Assembly: GCA_035508495.1 (NCBI GenBank)
Contig: DATJMX010000084.1
Location: forward strand, 1 to 64,000
Reading direction: 5' to 3'
DNA length: 64,000 nucleotides
Source of the DNA: Candidatus Binataceae bacterium
Lineage (GTDB): Bacteria; Desulfobacterota; Binatia; Binatales; Binataceae
The notes beneath the pieces were generated by a model, which saw nothing but the letters and a program-made list of their open reading frames with translations, had not been told where the DNA came from and did no database searches. The translations under genes and the position numbers were made by a program. Positions 46,228 through 54,700 of the stretch are shown here, piece after piece (the first letter of the stretch is position 1; each line of letters starts with the position of its first letter).

Positions 46228-46893
46228 GTGGCAGACAAGAAAAACCAGCCCGCCTCCCCGCCGAATCAAGCATCGCCGAACGACTTGACGCTCGGACAGT
46301 CGATCGCCGAAGCGCGCGAGCGCAAAGGGTTTTCGCAGGACGACGTCGTGCGCGAGACCCATCTGCCGATCCATTATGTGCGGATGATCGAGAGCGACAA
46401 CTACGGAGCGATTTCCGATCAACTTTATGTGCTGCCATTCCTGAGGCGCTACGCGACCTTTCTTGACCTCGACGCCGAGGAAGTTGCGTCGCGTTTTGTG
46501 CGTGACGTGCAGCGCTCCGAGACCAATGTCACGCGGATGTCCGAGCCCATCACGATGGTCCAGAAAAGACGTGGCTCCTGGCGCACGCTCGTCATCGGGC
46601 TGCTCGTCATCGCGGCGCTCGGGGCGGTCGCGGAACTCGCGTTGCGCCATTTCGAGCTGATCAAGCAGGCGCTTCATCCCTCGTCGGCCGCTTCGTCCGC
46701 ACCGATGCCGGGCGCGACGATCGAGACGTCGGTTGCGCCGGCCGAAGCTCCAGTCTCGAGCCCCGCGCAGATCGCATCGCCAGCCGCGCAAACCGCGCCG
46801 ATGGCCGCCGCCAGCGCTGTGCTGCCCTCAGCACGTGGGACCAGCGTCGCGCCACAACCACGCAACGAGACCGGGAATCAGGAAGAAAACTAA
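46228..46893 (+). CDS. RodZ-like helix-turn-helix membrane protein
   Basis: 221 residues. N-terminal HTH of the RodZ type (LGQSIAEARERKGFSQDDVVRETHLPIHYVRMIE, then PFLRRYATFLDLD), a basic stretch, one membrane helix (TLVIGLLVIAALGAVAEL) and a periplasmic Ala/Pro/Ser-rich tail. The C-terminal beta domain of true RodZ is missing, so it is a short form. RodZ links MreB to the elongasome. GTG start at 46228. Confidence 0.8.
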   Translation: MADKKNQPASPPNQASPNDLTLGQSIAEARERKGFSQDDVVRETHLPIHYVRMIESDNYGAISDQLYVLPFLRRYATFLDLDAEEVASRFVRDVQRSETNVTRMSEPITMVQKRRGSWRTLVIGLLVIAALGAVAELALRHFELIKQALHPSSAASSAPMPGATIETSVAPAEAPVSSPAQIASPAAQTAPMAAASAVLPSARGTSVAPQPRNETGNQEEN

Positions 46894-46894
46894 C

Positions 46895-47569
46895 TCAGTG
46901 CAAGAGGTTGTTGGCAATCTCTTCGCCGACGATCCTCTTGGCTTGCTCGGCATCGTCGCCGCCATGAATCAGCGCGAGCACTTTGAGTTCTCCGGACAAT
47001 GATCCCAGGTTGGCGCGCGCGAAAATCACGGTGTCATAGATCTGGTTCTTGGGAATCGAGTCGTACGGCGACGAACCGTTACCGCGCATCGATTCCTTGA
47101 AAGCCTGCTCATTGCGGAAGGCCGATGTGAGGTCGTCGTCGGTACCTTGCGCCTGGCGCCGCGCCGCCTCCGCGTACGGATCGAGCTGCTGATCGCCGGT
47201 GTCGCCGAGCGGCGGCGCATTCCCGCCCGCCTCTTCGAGCAGCCGCACCATCGCCGGATCGCCGGGAAATACCTCCGACAGTGAAACTCCCGGCGCCATG
47301 ACTTTCTGGTTCACCGTCACCGTCAGTGTTACCGTGTCAGTCACGTTGCCAAGCGTGCGGCGCTCAGCCGCGAAGTCCTGGTTGAGGACGGTGAGCACGG
47401 TGGGATCGTTGCAAATCACGATCACGTCGGTATGAGGCGGCAGCTTCAACTTGCCGGCCGTCTTCACCGTGGCGGCGAACGCGATGCCGATCGCCGCCAG
47501 CATGGATACCGTGGCTGCCGCTGTGGCCCAGTATTTCGCAAGCCTGCGCGGATGACGCTCAACGCTCAT
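46895..47569 (-). CDS. Hypothetical membrane-anchored protein
   Basis: 224 residues with one N-terminal hydrophobic segment (ATAAATVSMLAAIGIAFAATV), probably a signal anchor, then TDVIVICNDPTVLTVLNQDF, a strand-rich VTDTVTLTVTVNQKVM and a helical tail. No family recognised. Its ATG overlaps the stop of the D-threonine-aldolase-like gene (ATGA), so they are translationally coupled. Its 3' end is one base from that of the RodZ-like gene. Confidence 0.6.
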   Translation of the reverse strand: MSVERHPRRLAKYWATAAATVSMLAAIGIAFAATVKTAGKLKLPPHTDVIVICNDPTVLTVLNQDFAAERRTLGNVTDTVTLTVTVNQKVMAPGVSLSEVFPGDPAMVRLLEEAGGNAPPLGDTGDQQLDPYAEAARRQAQGTDDDLTSAFRNEQAFKESMRGNGSSPYDSIPKNQIYDTVIFARANLGSLSGELKVLALIHGGDDAEQAKRIVGEEIANNLLH

Positions 47570-48627
47570 CGAAATGCTCTTGCACCCTCGATCGGCCAAA
47601 TCGCGACGACCTCGTCGCCGCGCACGACATAGTACTCGCTGTGGAGATTAATCGTAGTGTCGCCATGACTCGGCACCAAATCGATTTTCGAGCCGGGCGC
47701 GATCTCGAGGTCGCCGGCCGCCAGATGGCCATGCTCCTCCGAAAGCCGCGCCACCTTCACGGGCAAATCTTTTCCTGTCGGGGGTCCGAACTCGTTGGTG
47801 AGAGCCTTCAGCCCCGCGTCGGTAATCGCTCGATCGCCGCGCCTGGAAATGACCGTCGTCAGCAGCGTCAGGGCGGGTTGCCCCAGGTCGGGCCGCACAA
47901 TTCGGTAGGCGCCATCCATGAAGACGTAGGAGCCCGCCTGAACCTCGGTCACGTCAGGCCAGTTGCCCGCGATGTCGTAGGTGCCGGTTCCGCCGGCGCT
48001 CACGATTTCGGGCGGCAAGCCCGCTCGACGCAGAGCCTCGACGTGGTCGCTGAGTCGCGTGAGCGCCGCCGTCGCCGTCGCGATTCGCTTCTCGCGATCG
48101 GGCAGCAGCACGGCGTGGCCTTCGTAGCCCATGATGCCACGGTACTTGAGCGGACCGCGCCTGAGCCGGCGCACGAGCTCGACGGTCTCCTGCGGCGACT
48201 CGGCGCCGCAGCGATGCATCCCCGTATCAACTTCAATTATTACTTCAAGTCCGCGCCCTGCTCGTGCCGCACCCGCTTCGAGCTCGTTGATGTTGAACTC
48301 GCTTTCGACCGTCGCGATGACGTCGATCTTGCTCGCCGCGGCAAACAGCCGATCGATCTTCTGTGCTCCCGCAATCTGGTTCGCGAGTAGAACCGGCCCG
48401 AGCCTCGCGCGGGCAAGCACTTCGACCTCGCCGATCTTCGAGGCGGTGATCCCGATTGCCCCTGCGGCGAGCTGGCGCCGCGCCACTTCGGGCGTCTTCG
48501 GGGTCTTAAAGTGAGGCCTTAACTTTTGCGGCCGCACGGCGAAGTAGTCCGCCATCGCGCGGATATTCGCCTCGACTACGTCGAGGTCGAGAATCAGCGC
48601 CGGAGTATCAATCTCGGCCTTGCGCAT
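47566..48627 (-). CDS. D-threonine aldolase-like PLP enzyme
   Basis: 353 residues, fold type III (alanine racemase-like N-terminal barrel). IDTPALILDLDVVEANI, the PLP lysine in RPHFKTPK, EVDTGMHRCG, and the C-terminal metal site SHGDTTINLHSEYYVV. The H-x-D form matches D-threonine aldolase, whereas D-serine dehydratases have H-x-C. It would split D-3-hydroxy amino acids to glycine and an aldehyde. One base separates its ATG from the purE stop. Confidence 0.85.
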   Translation of the reverse strand: MRKAEIDTPALILDLDVVEANIRAMADYFAVRPQKLRPHFKTPKTPEVARRQLAAGAIGITASKIGEVEVLARARLGPVLLANQIAGAQKIDRLFAAASKIDVIATVESEFNINELEAGAARAGRGLEVIIEVDTGMHRCGAESPQETVELVRRLRRGPLKYRGIMGYEGHAVLLPDREKRIATATAALTRLSDHVEALRRAGLPPEIVSAGGTGTYDIAGNWPDVTEVQAGSYVFMDGAYRIVRPDLGQPALTLLTTVISRRGDRAITDAGLKALTNEFGPPTGKDLPVKVARLSEEHGHLAAGDLEIAPGSKIDLVPSHGDTTINLHSEYYVVRGDEVVAIWPIEGARAFR

Positions 48628-48628
48628 T

Positions 48629-49120
48629 TCAGGGCAGCGTCTGCTTGAGCAATTCCTGCGCACGCGCCGCACGCCACTGTTTGAGGCGGTCGGCCAGCGT
48701 CAGATCGTGAAGCGCGAGAATCTGCGCTGCGTAGAGGCCGGCGTTGCCGGCGCCGGGCTTGCCGATCGCCATCGTCGCCACGGGAATCCCCTTGGGCATC
48801 TGGACGATAGAAAGCAGCGAGTCCATACCTTGCAGGGAAGTCGTCGGCATCGGCACGCCGATAACCGGCAGGATCGTTTTGGCCGCGAGCACCCCGGCAA
48901 GGTGCGCCGCACCTCCGGCACCTGCGATTATTACCCGGAGCCCGCGCTCGTGCGCGGTGGCCGAGTATTCAAGTGTCTGGTCCGGTGTGCGATGCGCGGA
49001 CAGCACCCGAGCTTCATGTGGAACTTTAAGTTCTTCCAGGACCTCGGCCGCCGCCGACATGTACTCCCAGTCGCTTTTACTGCCCATCAGGATCCCGACT
49101 AGCGGCTTACCATCAGCCAT
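48629..49120 (-). CDS. purE: 5-(carboxyamino)imidazole ribonucleotide mutase
   Basis: 163 residues, the usual class I PurE length. GILMGSKSDWEYM and VLSAHRTPDQTLEY carry the catalytic Ser and His, and AGAGGAAHLAGVLAAKT and GVPM the substrate loops. ATG 49120 has GGAGGAG six bases upstream. Converts N5-CAIR to CAIR in purine synthesis; purK is not seen here. It heads an operon with the D-threonine-aldolase-like gene and a hypothetical gene. Confidence 0.96.
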   Translation of the reverse strand: MADGKPLVGILMGSKSDWEYMSAAAEVLEELKVPHEARVLSAHRTPDQTLEYSATAHERGLRVIIAGAGGAAHLAGVLAAKTILPVIGVPMPTTSLQGMDSLLSIVQMPKGIPVATMAIGKPGAGNAGLYAAQILALHDLTLADRLKQWRAARAQELLKQTLP

Positions 49121-49228
49121 CAGCTCTCCTCCAGTTCGCTCGTTGGAAAGTGAAGCCTGATAAGGCTCGCGCTTTCTGTCAAGCGAAGCGGTATGAGCGA
49201 TGCGCAGTTTTAGGCACAATGACATGCG

Positions 49229-50680
49229 ATGGCAGCGGAGATTCCGCGGAACAGTGCGAGCTTTACGCTGGAAGAGATCGCGCGCGCGACGGGAGGACGG
49301 CTCGTCGGGGATGCGGCGCTCACAACTCGCAGCGTCAGTATCGATACTCGTACGATGCAACCGGGAGCGCTGTTCGTGTCATTGCGCAGCCCTTCCAATG
49401 ACGGTCATAACTATCTGTCACAGGCGCATGAGCGCGGCGCGGCCGCGGCGATTGTTGAGAACGGCAGAGCACTCGGCGGCTTCCCAGCGATCGAAGTGTC
49501 AGACACACTGCTCGCGATCGGAGCGCTAGCGCGTTTCCATCTCGCACGCGAACGGGCGGCTCGCCGCCTGCCGACGATCGCGATCGGCGGCGCCGTCGGC
49601 AAGACCACGACCAAGGAACTGACCGCAATCGTCGCGCGTGCGCTCTTCGGACCGACGCTCGCGACTACGGCAAACTTCAACAACCGCATCGGCGTGCCAA
49701 TGACGATCTTCACGCTCACGCGAGAGCATCGCGCGGCGGTAATCGAATGCGGCACTAATCAGCCCGGCGAGATTGCGCACCTGGCGCGTATCGTCGAACC
49801 CGACGTGGCGATGGTCCTGAACGTGGACCTCGAGCACACCGAAGGCCTCGGCACGCTCGACGACGTGGCCGACGAAGAGGCGGCGCTCTTCTCCACGGCA
49901 AAAGCGATCGCGATCACGTCGGACGCGGAACCGCTCGTCCTCGCCCGCATCCCGCGGCATATGCGCGAACTCACGTTCGGTAAATCCACAAAAGCCGCCG
50001 TGCGACTTGTCGATCGCGTCATCGAAGCTCCGGGCCGGTCGCGCGTGAAGTATGCGCTTGCTCGGGCACTCGCTGAGGGCGAGACGCCGGCGATTGTCGA
50101 ATCCACCATACAACTGCTGGGCGAAGCCGCCGCGCTCAACTGCGCTGCCGCTATCGCGGCCGGTGCGGCGCTGAGCGCCGCACCGCTCAGTGGCACGCAG
50201 CTTTCAGCAATAGCTACGGCCCTGGCGGCGGCGGCGCCCGTTCCAGGACGCCTCAGTACGCGGCGTATCGGCGATCTCGTCGTACTCGACGACAGCTACA
50301 ACTCAAGCCCGCGCGCTCTGATCGCGGCGCTGGCGGCCGCGGGCGAAGTGGCCGAAGGCCTTGGCGCGCGGCTCGTGCTCGCGCTGGGCGACATGCTCGA
50401 GCTGGGTGCGCTGTCAGAGCAGGCACACAAAGACGCGATCAGTGCCGCGGTCGCATCGCGACCGGCGGCGCTGATCGCGGTGGGGCCCGCAATGAGCGCC
50501 GCCGCAAGCGCAAGCGAGGTGGGCGGCGCCGCAGGCGCCGTCCACCTCGCTTGCGCGCCGGACATCGCGGCCGCCACCGCGCTCGTCGCGGCGGCGATAC
50601 GCCCCGGCGATGTACTGCTCGTCAAAGGCTCGCGCGGCATCGCGATGGAAGGCATCATCGACGCGCTCGCGCGTCGATGA
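49229..50680 (+). CDS. murF: UDP-MurNAc-tripeptide D-Ala-D-Ala ligase
   Basis: 483 residues, three-domain Mur ligase. N-terminal substrate domain (FTLEEIARATGG), the ATP loop GGAVGKTTTKE, NNRIGVPMTIF, CGTNQPGEI and LDDSYNSSP in the C-terminal domain. Adds D-Ala-D-Ala to the peptidoglycan precursor in the cytoplasm. No mur or fts cluster surrounds it, which is unusual as murF is normally inside the dcw cluster. Its last codons lie in a large hairpin. Confidence 0.94.
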   Translation: MAAEIPRNSASFTLEEIARATGGRLVGDAALTTRSVSIDTRTMQPGALFVSLRSPSNDGHNYLSQAHERGAAAAIVENGRALGGFPAIEVSDTLLAIGALARFHLARERAARRLPTIAIGGAVGKTTTKELTAIVARALFGPTLATTANFNNRIGVPMTIFTLTREHRAAVIECGTNQPGEIAHLARIVEPDVAMVLNVDLEHTEGLGTLDDVADEEAALFSTAKAIAITSDAEPLVLARIPRHMRELTFGKSTKAAVRLVDRVIEAPGRSRVKYALARALAEGETPAIVESTIQLLGEAAALNCAAAIAAGAALSAAPLSGTQLSAIATALAAAAPVPGRLSTRRIGDLVVLDDSYNSSPRALIAALAAAGEVAEGLGARLVLALGDMLELGALSEQAHKDAISAAVASRPAALIAVGPAMSAAASASEVGGAAGAVHLACAPDIAAATALVAAAIRPGDVLLVKGSRGIAMEGIIDALARR

Positions 50681-50688
50681 TGCCTTCC
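50647..50688. terminator. 18-bp perfect hairpin across the murF stop codon
   Basis: GGAAGGCATCATCGACGC (50647-50664), loop GCTCGC, GCGTCGATGATGCCTTCC (50671-50688). The stem covers the last eleven codons of murF and its TGA (50678-50680) and ends three bases before the stop of the convergent channel gene. It can serve both transcripts; there is no T-tract. Confidence 0.7.
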
Positions 50689-50690
50689 CC

Positions 50691-51692
50691 TCACCGATTG
50701 AGGATGTCTGCTACTCGGCCAAGGCTCGTCCGATCACCAATAACCACGAGCCGGTCGCCGGCGCGAATGATCTCGGACGCTCCAGGTACCATCGTTATCG
50801 GTTCGTCGCCGCGCTGAAGCGCGACGACGCGCAGCCGCGCCGTGCCCCGCTCCACCGACTCGATCGTTTTGCCGACCGCAGGACTGCCCTCGACAACCTG
50901 GATTTCCTCCAGATCGATCTGGACCCCGCGTCCTGGCAAGGTGAGCTCGAGAAAATCGACCACTGCAGGCCGCGTGATCATGGCTGCCACACGCATCCCA
51001 CCGTGCTGATACGAGGAAATCACCGAGTCGGCGCCCGCGAGCTTGAGGCGCCGCATCCCCGCCTCGGTCTCTCCACGCGCGTGGATCTTGATAATGGGGT
51101 TCTTCTCGCGAGCGGACAGCGTGATGTACACATTGTCCGCATCGGAGCCGGTCGCGACGACGATCGCGCGAGCGTTTCGGACGCCGGCCTCTTCGAGGAT
51201 TGCATCCTCAAGAGCGGACGCCACGATGAACAGCGCTCCGGCGCGGATTAGCTCGGGTTCGAGCCCCGGATTCGGATCGATAACCACCACCGCCAGATCG
51301 TCGCGCTTCAACTCATCTGTCACGGCGCGGCCGAACCGTCCGTAGCCACATACGATAATGTGATCGCGGAGCTGATGTATCTTTCGCTGCATCGATGTCG
51401 TCCCCAGGAACTCGCGGAGCTGCCCCTCAACCACAAGCTCAGCCGCGACAGTGAACAAATATAGCGCCGTGCCAACGCCGGTGACGATCAGAAACATCGT
51501 GAAGATTCGCCCGCCGGGGCCGAGCGGCTTGACTTCCTCGAATCCCACCGTCGATATCGTGATTACCGACATGTAGAGCGCATCGATGAACGACATGTCG
51601 GCGATCAATATGTAACCGGTAGTGCCGATCGCGACCAACAGCATTATGCCGCCGATTGCGATGGCAAATCTTCGAGTCGGAGTCAGTCTCAT
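50691..51692 (-). CDS. Two-TM potassium channel with RCK domains
   Basis: 333 residues. TM1 (AIAIGGIMLLVAIGTTGYIL), selectivity filter T48-V49-G50-F51 in ITISTVGFEEV (GF in place of GY), TM2 (FTMFLIVTGVGTALYLFTVAA), RCK_N with the nucleotide motif VCGYGRFGRAV and Asp in VVIDPN, then an RCK_C/TrkA_C domain. Inner-membrane K+ channel gated by nucleotide or ion binding to RCK. Single gene, convergent with murF. Confidence 0.92.
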   Translation of the reverse strand: MRLTPTRRFAIAIGGIMLLVAIGTTGYILIADMSFIDALYMSVITISTVGFEEVKPLGPGGRIFTMFLIVTGVGTALYLFTVAAELVVEGQLREFLGTTSMQRKIHQLRDHIIVCGYGRFGRAVTDELKRDDLAVVVIDPNPGLEPELIRAGALFIVASALEDAILEEAGVRNARAIVVATGSDADNVYITLSAREKNPIIKIHARGETEAGMRRLKLAGADSVISSYQHGGMRVAAMITRPAVVDFLELTLPGRGVQIDLEEIQVVEGSPAVGKTIESVERGTARLRVVALQRGDEPITMVPGASEIIRAGDRLVVIGDRTSLGRVADILNR

Positions 51693-51754
51693 GCCGCGAC
51701 CATCATGACGATGAGCGCTGTTTTATCAAAATCGGGAATATTGCCAGACCGCTA

Positions 51755-54700
51755 TCACTTGCCGACACACGTCGCGTTGATAGTGTCGCCACCGACGCTC
51801 GAAACCCCGCTGGGCACCCCTAACGTAACCCCGGCATTGGTGAGTGACGATTGTTTGAGCGTGATTCCCTGCGTCACGTCCTGGATCGTGCACACCGGCG
51901 GATTCACAAACGGTTGCGCACTCGCAAACGAAACACCGCAGCTCGTAACGGTCCCGCTGCCGACCGTAATTGTAAACGCCGTGTTGGTCGAGGTTGATCC
52001 AATCGCCGGACTCGATCCGCAGCTGCTCAGCGTCGGCGCGGCATTCGTGCCCGTCGGATCGGCCATCGAGACGATGTTGCCGTTAGTAAGCACCACCGGG
52101 AGACTGCCTCCCGTGCGGCCGGTGATCACAAATGGCACCGCGTTGAAGACGCTCGCCGAACTGTCGCTCACGTGATCACCGATTTCGATATACTGCGGAA
52201 TTCGCTGGCCGCCGTTGGTGTCGGTTAGCGGCGAGTTGAATGGCGTTTGCGGATAGTTTCCGCCAACGCCGTCGTTTTTGAGCGCGTTGCCAAACAAGTT
52301 ATTGATGAATACTGCCGCACCGTCGCTTCCGCTCGGATCTATTGCAATATTCTCTGAATTCGAAAAGTTCGTATCGACGAAACTATCTTCAAAAGCTAAG
52401 TTACCGTGCGGAATAAACATGAGGTAGCCATTCGGACCGGCAACGTCGCCCAGCCTGAATCCTTTTACAGAGAGTTGACCAACGCTTCCGGTCGAGTAAA
52501 CAAAGTATTGAGCGCTTTCAGATACACCGCGATCGAGCGTGCCGTACTCACTGATCGATTGTGAGAACAAATCGATTATATTGTTAGTCAAATTGATGTC
52601 GCGGACCCCGAAGGAACCGACGTGAGGGAAGTTCATCCCGAAATCGCGTTCTCCGGCCTGGCCGCCATCGATCACCTCATTGTAGGACTCGGCATTGGCC
52701 CCGTACCATCCGGACCATCCGCCTTTGCTTGCTGGCGCGTCGACCCAATCGCCGTCGTACGTCATGTTCTCGACGTTGGCGACAATCGCGCCCGTGCCGA
52801 CCGTGAAGCATACTCCAGCCGAACCGCACTCGTTATGCCTGAACGTCCATCGCGTCGGCGTGGTGCCCGTTGTTGCCAGAGTCGCACCGGGGCCGGTACC
52901 ATTGTAGTTATCGTTGTTGAAAACGATGCCCGGGGTGTTGCCCGCAACTCCGGGTATACCCAGATCTTCGATGCTGCCCCATCCTGACTTGTTGAGGTTG
53001 AATAGTATTCCTCCCGTCGGTCCGTCCCACTGTATCTGTGTTGCCCACGCGCCTTGTCCCGTATCGCCCGCGCCTCGTAGGCCGGCGCCCAAAAGGCCGT
53101 AGAAGCTCACCGTCTGGCCTAGCGGATACGGATTTCCGCATGCTGGCACGAAGACCGTACCGCAATTCTCGGTATGGCCATTCGCAATGCATGACGCATT
53201 GATTGCTGCCTGGAAAGCCGGAGCGTCGTCATGCCGCAATGTGAACGTTCCGGCTTGTGACGGCGCATTTGCGAGTGTGATTGTCGTTCCGCTAATCGCA
53301 GTGATCGTCGTAAGTAAATCCGCGGGGACGGAACCCGACTGCCGCGAATTGCCGAAATCCTCGTCCTGTCCGAACGAATTCCCCATATCGACGTATGTGA
53401 AGGTTCCCGCTGAAGCCTGCCCCACTGGCAGGTTGGGTAAGACGGCGTAGAGCGTCGAGGGAGTGCATGACGTGCCCGTGCATCGAAAGATCAAGCTGCC
53501 CAAAGCGTTGGGATCGGTAGTCCAGCCAACCTGGATGTTATTATTCGACGACACCACCGCCGGACCGCCGCTCACACACGACGCCGCACTCGGCGCCGAC
53601 CACGAACCGTTCGATGCGACATTGACGATACTATAGCAATAGCTAGTTGTGCAGGTAGCGTTGTGAAACGGCGAATGAGACGAATCGGTGTTGCAATTGA
53701 GCGCGGGACTACCCTCAATCTGCGTGTCAGCCGTCGGGTGTGGATTGTTAGCGTAACTCGAGAGTTGCACGCTCGCGATCGTTGGCGCCGTAAGCGCGCT
53801 GGCTACGCCTGCGTGATCGAGTTTGACGTGCTGGCCGACTGCAAAGTCGCCCACGGCGCTAACCGTTATGGAAGTGTTCCCGGCCTGAGTAGTTGCCGAG
53901 GCCGTCGCGATCGAGCATGAAGCACCGTAGGCACGAACGTTCTGGACTCCATTTACTGAGTAATTGCTTATCGCGTTGCCGCCGTCGTTGCGCGCGCCGG
54001 CCATCTGCTGGATACTGCTCGTATCGGCGATCGCCTGCACTTGAGTCGGGTCCGTCGCGAGCGTTACGCCCGATTGTATAAGCGACTTGCCATTGATGAC
54101 CGGGCTGATCCAGGTCACAGGCGATTCCACCGCTTGCCCGCCCGCAACGAAGTCGAGCAACGCCGCTGGCGAGGTTCCGGTTTCAACGTGAGTTCCGACC
54201 AGCGTCAGAGTGAGCGGATTGTTTCCCGGAAATAGCTGCGCGGCGTTCTGATTTCCGAGTTGCAGATCGCCGCCGACGACTTCATACGTGCCGTCGCCGT
54301 ACAAGCGCAGCGGTATCTGAGAGCCGCCGTTTTCAAAGTCTATTTCGGGCTCCTGGAATACGTAGTCGTGATATACTACCGAACTACCGGCGTTTACGTC
54401 GTTGATCGTCTGCGCTCCAGGTGTAATGAACAACTGTGAATAGGTCCCGCCGGAGTCCTGGAGCATCATTCCGTACGCTCCGGGAAAGATCGTCAACCAG
54501 GATGCCTGCACCAGCCCTGAGTTATCCTGCAATTGAAGCCCCGCCTGCGAGCCCGACGCTGGATTGAGGAAGAGGTGCTCGAAATGCCCGCCATAACAGT
54601 TGTTATAGAAATCAACCGAAGCGACGGTGCCGCCTACAATCAGATGATCGAGGTTGGGATACAAGGTACCGACGCCGAGCACTCCGAAAGTACCGTTGAG

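Noticed and set aside
45628..46791. 387-codon minus-strand frame opposite the TPR lipoprotein and RodZ-like genes
   Set aside because: Spans two real genes and their gap, with no domain.
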